Of a stretch of 20,009 nt of DNA, positions 14,179-20,009 are shown in pieces. Each line of letters opens with the position of its first letter. Position 1 is the stretch's first letter. The position numbers and the translations under genes are program-made. Source of the DNA: JAGPUQ01 sp947084925 (GTDB taxonomy: Bacteria > Pseudomonadota > Gammaproteobacteria > Pseudomonadales > Porticoccaceae); NCBI GenBank assembly GCA_947084925.1, contig CAMTUJ010000034.1, positions 1-20,009 of the forward strand, in the 5' to 3' direction. The notes under the pieces are model-generated. The model searched no databases and was not told the origin of the DNA. It worked only from the letters and a program-made list of their open reading frames with translations.

Positions 14179-14967
14179 TCAGCGCGGCCGGATCTGAAAC
14201 CGGATCCGGCTGCGCACGCCCGGCACATCCACGGGCGCGCCGGCCTGGATGCGGGGCTGATAGCGGAACTCGCGCGCCGCCGCCAGAGCGGCGGCATCAA
14301 AGACATGCGCCGGACTGGCTTCGAGCACCCGCGGATCGTGGGTGGTGCCGGCTGCCGTCACGGTGAATTCCAGCACCACATAGCCTTCGATGCCGCGCGC
14401 CAGTGCCTGGGGCGGGTAGGCCGGTTTGGGTCGGGACAGTGCCCGATACTCGCGTTCGATCGGAGGGGCAGTGATTTTTTCCGCGCCGGCGGGCACTGGC
14501 TCCGGCATCGCTGGTGTCGATGGCGGGACGGCGGCCGTGCCTGCGGGCGCCCTGGCGTCGTCCCGCAACCGCGGCGGCGTCTCCGCGCCTTGGGCCGGTG
14601 GCTCGGGAACGCTGGTTGCGGGCGGGATCGGCGTCGTTTCCGCCGGGTGCCGGACGGCGGGTTCGGTAACGGGTTGCGGTGCGGATTCACGAACCGGCTC
14701 CGGAATGCGCTGGCGAGCCGGTTTCGGGCTGGCTGGTGGGGCCGGAAGCGCGGGCGTCAAGGGCGGCGGAAGCTGGCTGGCGGTCGGCGCAATATCCTCG
14801 GGCGGCGGGTTTTTATCGGCCACCAGCCAGGCCGGGATCGGTGTGTTCCCGGCCGACGGTTCGCGCCGCTGGAAGTCCGCGCGCCAGGCCAGCGCCAGCA
14901 GGGACAGCGCCAGGGCGTGGACCGCGACGCTCGCGATGATCCCGAGCCCATAGCCGCGCGCTTTCAT
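14179..14967 (-). CDS. Energy transducer TonB-family protein
   Basis: A 262-residue protein with the three TonB parts: a single N-terminal membrane helix (about 8-27, LGIIASVAVHALALSLLALA), a long Pro/Ala-rich periplasmic stretch (about 45-170), and a C-terminal TonB domain. The last contains RPKPAYPPQALARGIEGYVV, LEFTVTAAG and FDAAALAAAREFRYQP. TonB proteins carry proton-motive energy from ExbBD in the inner membrane to outer-membrane receptors. ExbB and ExbD are not in the window, and some relatives serve other envelope tasks. A Shine-Dalgarno GGAAGG precedes ATG 14967. It lies 45 bases after folA on the same strand and may be the last gene of that unit. Confidence 0.9.
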   Translation of the reverse strand: MKARGYGLGIIASVAVHALALSLLALAWRADFQRREPSAGNTPIPAWLVADKNPPPEDIAPTASQLPPPLTPALPAPPASPKPARQRIPEPVRESAPQPVTEPAVRHPAETTPIPPATSVPEPPAQGAETPPRLRDDARAPAGTAAVPPSTPAMPEPVPAGAEKITAPPIEREYRALSRPKPAYPPQALARGIEGYVVLEFTVTAAGTTHDPRVLEASPAHVFDAAALAAAREFRYQPRIQAGAPVDVPGVRSRIRFQIRPR

Positions 14968-14974
14968 GACGCGG

Positions 14975-15006
14975 CCTTCCCCGCCGGGGTTCGGCTCCTG
15001 GGAAGG
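14975..15006 (-). promoter_or_regulatory. Hairpin that could mask the tonB-like ribosome-binding site
   Basis: In the folA-tonB gap, CCTTCCC and GGGAAGG form a 7-bp inverted repeat with an 18-base loop, extended by a few more pairs past a bulge. In the mRNA the proximal arm contains the GGAAGG Shine-Dalgarno of the tonB-like gene. It may reduce translation of that gene, or it may be coincidental in GC-rich DNA. Confidence 0.28.
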
Positions 15007-15012
15007 CGCGTG

Positions 15013-15504
15013 CTAATCGCCCAGTCGCTCCAGGGTGACAAAGGCATGGGCGGGATGGCCGTCCGCCGCCGGCCAGTTTTCGCAGGCGGTCTCGCGCCAT
15101 TCGCGCGCGTCCAGGGACGGAAAAAAGGCATCGCCCGCCACCTCGATTTCGACCCGGGTGAGATAAATGCGGTCGGCGAGGGCCAGGCATTGCGCGTAGA
15201 TCTGCGCGCCGCCGATCACGAATACCGGCGTACCGAGCGCCGCGGCGCACGCCAGCCCCGCCGGCACCGAAGCGGCCACCGTCACGCCTGCGGGCGCGAA
15301 CGCCGGATCGCCGCTCACCACGATGTTGGCGCGCCCCGGCAGCGGCCGGCCGATGGATTCAAAGGTCTTGCGGCCCATCAGTACCGGATGGCCCAGGGTC
15401 AGCGCCTTGAAGCGTTTGAGGTCGGCGGGCAGATGCCAGGGCAGGGCGTTGCCCGCGCCGATCACGCCGTTGCGCGCCACCGCGGCGATCAGCACCACGG
15501 CCAT
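15013..15504 (-). CDS. folA: Dihydrofolate reductase
   Basis: A 163-residue enzyme of normal length. It reduces dihydrofolate to tetrahydrofolate with NADPH, regenerating the folate oxidised by thymidylate synthase, and is the trimethoprim target. Visible motifs are AAVARNGVIGAGNALPWHLPAD (with the catalytic Asp at D28), LMGRKTFESIGRPLPGR (NADPH binding) and VFVIGGAQIY. Its start codon overlaps the thyA stop by one base (TGATG), so the two genes are translationally coupled. Confidence 0.97.
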   Translation of the reverse strand: MAVVLIAAVARNGVIGAGNALPWHLPADLKRFKALTLGHPVLMGRKTFESIGRPLPGRANIVVSGDPAFAPAGVTVAASVPAGLACAAALGTPVFVIGGAQIYAQCLALADRIYLTRVEIEVAGDAFFPSLDAREWRETACENWPAADGHPAHAFVTLERLGD

Positions 15505-16298
15505 CAGATGGCGATGGGGGCGCTGATCCCCGGGTGTGGGTCATAGCCCTCCAGCCGGAAGTCCGCGTAGCGAAACGCGAACAGGTCGTGTACCTCGGGA
15601 TTCAGCACCATGCGGGGCAGCGGGCGCGGCGCGCGCGCAAGCTGCCGGTCGGCCTGGTCCAGGTGATTGAGGTAGAGATGGCAGTCGCCGCCGCTCCAGA
15701 TGAATTCCCCCGCCCGCAGGCCGGTCACTTGCGCCAGCATCAGGGTGAGCAGGGCGTAGGACGCGATATTGAAGGGCACGCCGAGAAAGATGTCGGCGCT
15801 GCGCTGGTAGAGCTGGCAGGAGAGCCGGCCTTCCGCGACATAGAACTGGAACAGGCAGTGGCAGGGCGCGAGCGCCATCTCGGGCAGCGCCGCGACGTTC
15901 CACGCGCTTACGATGTGGCGCCGCGAGTCGGGTGCGGTGCGGATTTGCTCGACAAGCTGCGCGAGCTGATCGATATGGCCGCCGCGACCATCCGGCCAGT
16001 TGCGCCACTGGGCGCCATACACCGGGCCCAGCTCGCCGTCCGCGTCCGCCCACTCGTTCCAGATCGAGACGCCGTTGCGGTTGAGATAATCCACATTGGT
16101 GTCGCCGGCGAGAAACCACAGCAGTTCGTGGATGATCGACTTGAGATGCACTTTCTTGGTGGTGACCAGCGGGAAGCCCGCCGCCAGATCGAAGCGCATC
16201 TGGTGGCCGAACACCGAGAGCGTGCCGGTGCCGGTGCGGTCGTCCTTGCGCACGCCGCTGGTGCGGACGTGGCGCATCAGATCCAGATACTGGCGCAT
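15504..16298 (-). CDS. thyA: Thymidylate synthase
   Basis: A 264-residue enzyme, identical in length to E. coli ThyA. It methylates dUMP to dTMP with methylene-tetrahydrofolate and gives dihydrofolate. The catalytic cysteine is C146 in MALAPCHCLFQFYV. Phosphate-binding arginines lie in DSRRHIV, and the QLYQRSADIFLGVPFNIASY block is intact. It lies between lgt (10-base gap) and folA (1-base overlap), a common proteobacterial order. Confidence 0.98.
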   Translation of the reverse strand: MRQYLDLMRHVRTSGVRKDDRTGTGTLSVFGHQMRFDLAAGFPLVTTKKVHLKSIIHELLWFLAGDTNVDYLNRNGVSIWNEWADADGELGPVYGAQWRNWPDGRGGHIDQLAQLVEQIRTAPDSRRHIVSAWNVAALPEMALAPCHCLFQFYVAEGRLSCQLYQRSADIFLGVPFNIASYALLTLMLAQVTGLRAGEFIWSGGDCHLYLNHLDQADRQLARAPRPLPRMVLNPEVHDLFAFRYADFRLEGYDPHPGISAPIAI

Positions 16299-16308
16299 CC
16301 TCTCCTCC

Positions 16309-17109
16309 TCAGTGCCGCGCGCGTTGCCGCGCGCCGCCGTAAGCCCAGCCGATCAGCAGCAGCCCGGCCAGAATCATGGGCAGGCTCAGGAGCTGGCCGC
16401 GCGTGAGCCAGCCGAGCAGGTCGAAGCCGATGTTGCGGTCGGGCTCGCGTACGAATTCCACCAGAAACCGGAACAGTCCGTACAGCGTCAGGAACAGTCC
16501 GCCGACGGCTCCCGTCGGCCGTTGCCGGCGCGAAAACCAGAACAGCACCGCGAACAGCACGGCGCCTTCGAGCGACGCTTGATAGAGCTGCGACGGGTGG
16601 CGTGCGAGCTGTTCGGGGTCGTGGGGAAACACCATGGCCCAGGGCACATCCGTGGCGCGTCCCCAGAGCTCCTGGCCGATGAAATTGCCGATGCGGCCCA
16701 GCCCCAGCCCGATGGGTACCAGGGGCGCGACAAAATCCGCCACGGCGAGAAACGGCTGCCGCAATTTGCGGCCGTAGAGCCACAGCGCGGCCAGCACGCC
16801 CAGCAGACCGCCGTGAAAGGCCATGCCGCCCTCCCAGATCCGGAAGATCCACAGCGGGTCGGCGCGCCAGATATCGAAGTTGTAAAACAGACCCGACCCG
16901 AGCCGCCCGCCGACCACCACCCCCAGCGCGGCGTAGACGATCAGGTCGTCCACCTGTTCCCGCCGCACCGGCGCCCAGGGCTGCTGGCTACGCCGTATCG
17001 CAAGCCACCAGGCGGCCGCGAAACCCAGCAGGTACATGAGTCCGTACCAGTGGACTTTCACCGGACCGAGCGCAACCGCGACGGGATCGATGACGGGGTA
17101 AGTCAGCAT
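16309..17109 (-). CDS. lgt: Prolipoprotein diacylglyceryl transferase
   Basis: A 266-residue inner-membrane enzyme with about seven hydrophobic segments. It transfers diacylglycerol from phosphatidylglycerol to the lipobox cysteine of prolipoproteins, the first step of lipoprotein maturation. The conserved residues known from E. coli Lgt can be matched: Y22 (HWYGLMY), H99 (GGMAFHGGLLG), R139 and N142 in GLGLGRIGNFIGQELWGR, and R221 (VEFVREPD). The start MLTYPVIDPVAVALGP is typical. It lies 56 bases downstream of the HAD-IB gene and 10 bases before thyA. Confidence 0.97.
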   Translation of the reverse strand: MLTYPVIDPVAVALGPVKVHWYGLMYLLGFAAAWWLAIRRSQQPWAPVRREQVDDLIVYAALGVVVGGRLGSGLFYNFDIWRADPLWIFRIWEGGMAFHGGLLGVLAALWLYGRKLRQPFLAVADFVAPLVPIGLGLGRIGNFIGQELWGRATDVPWAMVFPHDPEQLARHPSQLYQASLEGAVLFAVLFWFSRRQRPTGAVGGLFLTLYGLFRFLVEFVREPDRNIGFDLLGWLTRGQLLSLPMILAGLLLIGWAYGGARQRARH

Positions 17110-17165
17110 GATTGGTCCAGGGTTTATCGAAGAAGAAGCGATTGTGCGCTTTCCCGGCGTGCGCT

Positions 17166-17822
17166 TCAGTCGCGCAGGCTGATCACCGGCCAGCCCCGCG
17201 CGCTGGCGGCCGCCCGCAGGCGGTCATCCGGGTCCACGGCAATGGGATGGTCCACGGCTTCGAGGATCGGCAGGTCGTTGATCGAATCGCCGTAATAGTA
17301 GCTGCCGGTGAGCGCATATCCGTGTTGCACCAGCCATTCCCGCAAGCGACTGACCTTGCCGGGGCCAAAGCTGGGCTCGCCCCGCACCGCGCCGGTGTAG
17401 CGGCCGGCGATGATTTCGGGTTCGGTGGCGATGATGTCGCTGATGCCGAGCTTCAGGCAGATCGGCTCCACCACGAAGCGGTTGGTGGCGGTCACGATCA
17501 CCGGCCGGTGGCCGCGTTCGCGGTGGCTGCGGATCAACGCTTCCGCCCGGGGCAGCCACAGATCGGCGATCACTTCGCGCATGAAGCGTTCGCGGATCGC
17601 CGCGAGTTCGGCCGGTTCGGTGGCGGCGAGCGGTGCCAGCGCAAAGCGCAGGTAGGCGTGAATATCGAGCTGCCCGCGCTGGTAATCCGCGTAGAACCGG
17701 GTGTTCGCGGCCTGATAGGTCTCGGCATCGACCTTGCCGATGCGCACCAGAAACTCGCCCCAGGAATAGTCGCTGTCGCCGGCGATCAGTGTGTTGTCGA
17801 GATCGAAGAGAGCCAGTTGCAT
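17166..17822 (-). CDS. HAD-IB family phosphatase (SerB-like fold)
   Basis: A 218-residue HAD hydrolase. All catalytic motifs are present: ALFDLDNTL (nucleophile D7, acid/base D9), VIVTATNRF (T111), FGPGKVSRL (K156) and YYYGDSINDLPIL (D179, D183). Subfamily IB members dephosphorylate small molecules such as phosphoserine or histidinol phosphate; the substrate here is not decidable. I placed the start at ATG 17822 because it puts DxDxT at the usual distance from the N terminus; a longer in-frame version to 17951 adds a low-complexity stretch with no family match. It is the first gene of the minus-strand run into lgt-thyA-folA. Confidence 0.9.
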   Translation of the reverse strand: MQLALFDLDNTLIAGDSDYSWGEFLVRIGKVDAETYQAANTRFYADYQRGQLDIHAYLRFALAPLAATEPAELAAIRERFMREVIADLWLPRAEALIRSHRERGHRPVIVTATNRFVVEPICLKLGISDIIATEPEIIAGRYTGAVRGEPSFGPGKVSRLREWLVQHGYALTGSYYYGDSINDLPILEAVDHPIAVDPDDRLRAAASARGWPVISLRD

Positions 17823-18146
17823 GGATAGGGTCGCGGACGTGTCGGGAGTGGCGGGGATGCGGGCGGGCAGCTTAGACCGATTCGCCGCGGGCCTCAATTG
17901 TTGGGGCGGGCTGGCCCGCAAGCGGCAGGGCTGGAAATCTTCGATTTCCATGCTCGACGCCTGGCGCCGACGCTCGCGACAACCCTGAGCGATCCGGATC
18001 CCGCCGGGCGATCGCCTGGGGCCATCGACCAGGATCGCCAGGGTGATGCGTGAGCTGATATTGCAGGATGGTACCGAGGGCGCCAGCGAAACTAAATCCG
18101 AGTCCTTTCCGGTAGCGTCGCTTGCGCGCCCGTAAATTTTTGAAGA
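17823..18146. other. Intergenic region between the HAD-IB gene and the ice-binding-like gene
   Basis: About 320 bases without a gene I can support. It should contain the promoter of the HAD-IB-lgt-thyA-folA unit and the 3' end of the ice-binding-like transcript, but I identify no confident promoter. An inverted repeat GCTTCGC-GACCG-GCGAAGC (18150-18168) overlaps the end of the ice-binding-like gene; it lacks a T run on the transcribed strand and is a weak terminator candidate. Confidence 0.4.
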
Positions 18147-19421
18147 CTAGCTTCGCGACCGGCGAAGCGCTGTAAAGCCGGCAACAATCAAAAGCGCCGC
18201 CAGCATGATCATCATCCATTCGGAAAGGGTTGGGACATTGGCGATAGCCATAACGATCAAGGTCGCACCCGGGGAAACGGCGGGACTGTCGCCCAAATTG
18301 GTCTGCAAGACGGGCAGGACATTGAGAAAGCTGCCATCGGTCGCGGCGCTTACCTGCATCGCCAATGTGCAGGAGCCCGGAACGGCGACAGTGCCACCCG
18401 GGATGGTGGTCCCCGCCGGCAAGGTCACGGACCCGGCGGTTGCGATTGGCACCCCCCCGCAGGTTGTGGTGGGAAGTCCGGCGGTGGTCACCCCCATGGG
18501 TAGGCTGTCGGTGAAAGCCGCCGTCAAGGTGGCGGCGCCAGCATTGGTGTTAGTGAAAGTAATGGTGAGGGTCGAGAGATCGCCCGCATGGATGGTTGAC
18601 GGGCTGAAGACCTTGAAGACTCCGACCCCTCCCGAGGGCGGTACGCCGGCGCACACGGTCGCGTCGGTGGTGTTGTTGATCAAGGTTACTGAACCATTTC
18701 GTGCCAAGGCCCTGCCCGCGATGCTGGCACCGTTATTCATGCTGATACTCGAGAGGGCGAGGATGTTTCCCGAGAAGGCAGTAGTTGTATCCAGAGTTGC
18801 GGAACTGCCGACCTGCCAGAACACGTTACAGCTCTGTGCGGGACCGGTAACGACCACGGAGGATCCCGGTCCGGTCGTCAGCGTGCTGCCAACCCTGAAA
18901 ACCCAGACATCGGCGGCGGAAGTTCCGCTGAGCGTGAGTACTCCGCTGTTCTGAACCGACGACGAATAACAATAAACGCCCGGCGGCAGGACCGCCCCGG
19001 CCAGGTCCGTCGGACCAACGGGGCCGAAATCGCACGCCTGTGCGGCGAGTGCGTCATACGCGACGATCAGATCTGTCTGCGCGTCGCCTGCGAGCGTATC
19101 GGCAGCGTGGATTGTGCCGGGCGGTGTCACTATCCCCGGGGGAAAGCCAGTGACCGAGTTGCCGGGGGAAATACCCAGATCACCATTGATGACAGTATTG
19201 CCGGTATTGGTTATCGACACCCCGCCGAGGACAGCAAAGCTTCCTGCGTTACCCAGCGGTGGGGCGGTGGCAGCCTGTGACGTGGCAGAAAGCAAAAGCA
19301 GCGCAGTGAACCCCCAGCTCGCCAGTACGCCATGCGCTTTTCGGCCGCACCCGGAGTCCGCTACGGCAACGCGGCGTGCAAGGTGATCTGGTTGCGTGAT
19401 AGCAGCGGCCTGCGGGTTCAT
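18147..19421 (-). CDS. Secreted ice-binding-like (DUF3494) protein with IPTL-CTERM sorting signal
   Basis: A 424-residue surface protein. A long N-terminal region ends in the hydrophobic segment GFTALLLLSATSQA, a probable signal peptide cleaved near residue 50. Residues about 56-250 are a DUF3494/ice-binding-like domain (AGSFAVLGGVSITNTGNTVI, GDLGISPGNSVTGFPPG, LPPGVYCYSSSVQNSGVLTL, DVWVFRVGSTLTTGPGS). Residues about 255-390 look like a DUF11-type beta-sandwich (FKVFSPSTIHAGDLSTLTITFTN). The end VPTLSEW plus a membrane helix and RRSRS is the IPTL-CTERM tripartite sorting signal. Relatives are proposed adhesins or ice-binding proteins; many come from non-cold habitats, so ice binding is not assured. 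ATG 19421 is preferred over 19466 because AGGAA lies 4 bases upstream of it. No sorting enzyme is encoded nearby. Confidence 0.9.
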   Translation of the reverse strand: MNPQAAAITQPDHLARRVAVADSGCGRKAHGVLASWGFTALLLLSATSQAATAPPLGNAGSFAVLGGVSITNTGNTVINGDLGISPGNSVTGFPPGIVTPPGTIHAADTLAGDAQTDLIVAYDALAAQACDFGPVGPTDLAGAVLPPGVYCYSSSVQNSGVLTLSGTSAADVWVFRVGSTLTTGPGSSVVVTGPAQSCNVFWQVGSSATLDTTTAFSGNILALSSISMNNGASIAGRALARNGSVTLINNTTDATVCAGVPPSGGVGVFKVFSPSTIHAGDLSTLTITFTNTNAGAATLTAAFTDSLPMGVTTAGLPTTTCGGVPIATAGSVTLPAGTTIPGGTVAVPGSCTLAMQVSAATDGSFLNVLPVLQTNLGDSPAVSPGATLIVMAIANVPTLSEWMMIMLAALLIVAGFTALRRSRS

Positions 19422-19876
19422 GACATTCCTGCGTGATGGATGCTGTGGCGCCAACAATGACGGCATGCGCTGTCAGCGTCAGTTCGGTAGCACACATAAC
19501 GCACGGTCGGGATTGGAGATGTGCGTGGCTGTTGCCGGTCTCCGGTTCGGCGTCTTCGAGGACGTTGGGCTATCCGAGAGCTGGCGACGAGTCGGGTGTT
19601 GGCGATCGGGTAGTACGGAAATGTGAACCGGCACCCGCGGAGCTCTGGCGTCACCGAGAACGGCGTTTCCCTGTCCCCTCGTGGACCGGTTGACTGCTTC
19701 GCTGTGCCGAAGCTGAAGCGTTGCATCCCCATCCATGCATGCGCTTCCCCGGGAAGAGCGTGGGCTTGTCGCAGGTCCATCGTGCCAATGGCGCGACCAG
19801 GTCCTCGCGTTCGGGAAACTCCAGCTCCGATCCATCCTGAAGGTGCAGCGGACTCCCGGTCATTGGCGCTTAGAAC
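19422..19876. other. Intergenic region up to the IS end
   Basis: About 455 bases between the ice-binding-like gene and the transposase 3' end. Short open frames exist on both strands, but none has a recognisable family or ribosome site. The region presumably holds the promoter of the ice-binding-like gene and possibly the remains of whatever the insertion sequence interrupted. Confidence 0.45.
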
Positions 19877-20009
19877 TTATCCGTAAATAATGTTTATCTT
19901 GAGATGCACTTTTCGGAACGCGATGATGCCCGCTGCGAGATGGTTGAGCGCGAGGAAACTGCGATCAAGTTTTTCATAGCGCACCAGCAGCTTGCGAAAA
20001 CGATTGAAC
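19877..20009 (-). mobile_element. IS5-like transposase gene, C-terminal end (continues beyond the window)
   Basis: On the minus strand the last 43 codons read ..FNRFRKLLVRYEKLDRSFLA and ..NHLAAGIIAFRKV..INIIYG, then stop at 19877-19879. This is the characteristic C terminus of IS5-family DDE transposases. Just outside the stop lies GAACTTATCCG, probably part of the terminal inverted repeat, next to TTA (19870-19872), which would fit a 3-bp TNA target duplication. The other end is beyond the window, so exact limits and completeness cannot be judged. Confidence 0.8.

Noticed and set aside
13928..14197. An 89-codon frame overlapping the VapC 3' end
   Set aside because: No ribosome site or recognisable family, and its end overlaps the tonB-like gene. 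Probably chance.
17823..17951. Upstream start for the HAD-IB phosphatase
   Set aside because: The added 43 residues are unlike the family. ATG 17822 places the DxDxT motif at residues 7-11, as usual.

Overview
The window is GC-rich, bacterial and densely coding. Several features suggest a beta- or gammaproteobacterium: an Escherichia coli-like IlvD and ThyA, the minus-strand order HAD-IB phosphatase - lgt - thyA - folA, an energy transducer TonB, an OmpA-family protein, and a surface protein with an IPTL-CTERM sorting signal. I cannot name a genus from sequence alone.

Layout. (1) 2-568: the 3' end of an OmpA-family gene and a strong intrinsic terminator. (2) 896-2443: a fused GNAT acetyltransferase / carbon-nitrogen hydrolase, with an octamer tandem repeat upstream. 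(3) 2705-6718: a plus-strand cluster of an HpcH/HpaI-type aldolase-fold protein, a TPR protein with a GT41 (OGT/SPINDLY-like) glycosyltransferase domain, a broken sugar-epimerase-like cupin gene, and a small cupin gene that ends in a G-rich repeat and a REP-like hairpin. The first two genes overlap by 4 bp, and this looks like a sugar or protein glycosylation locus in decay. (4) 6801-9940: a minus-strand type II haloacid-dehalogenase-like gene divergent from a two-domain VOC protein and a class III CoA-transferase/racemase. This is probably a small organic-acid catabolic module. The dehalogenase promoter carries a palindrome that fills its -35/-10 spacer. (5) 10082-13946: the housekeeping gene ilvD between two type II toxin-antitoxin modules, one addiction-module antitoxin/ParE and one VapBC-like, plus a probable gene remnant. 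(6) 17822-14179, minus strand: a HAD-IB phosphatase, lgt, thyA, folA and a tonB-like gene, probably largely one transcription unit. (7) 19421-18147, minus strand: a secreted ice-binding-like (DUF3494) protein with an IPTL-CTERM tail. (8) 19877-20009: the 3' end of an IS5-like transposase gene running off the window.

The housekeeping parts (ilvD, lgt-thyA-folA, ompA) are ordinary. The accessory parts are more informative. They include a pseudogene whose frameshift is a 4-bp ATTG duplication, a VapC whose usual active-site glutamate is glutamine, a GT41 enzyme with a changed nucleotide-loop motif, the palindromic promoter spacer, and the aldolase-GT41-cupin gene grouping. I found no CRISPR array, tRNA or rRNA.
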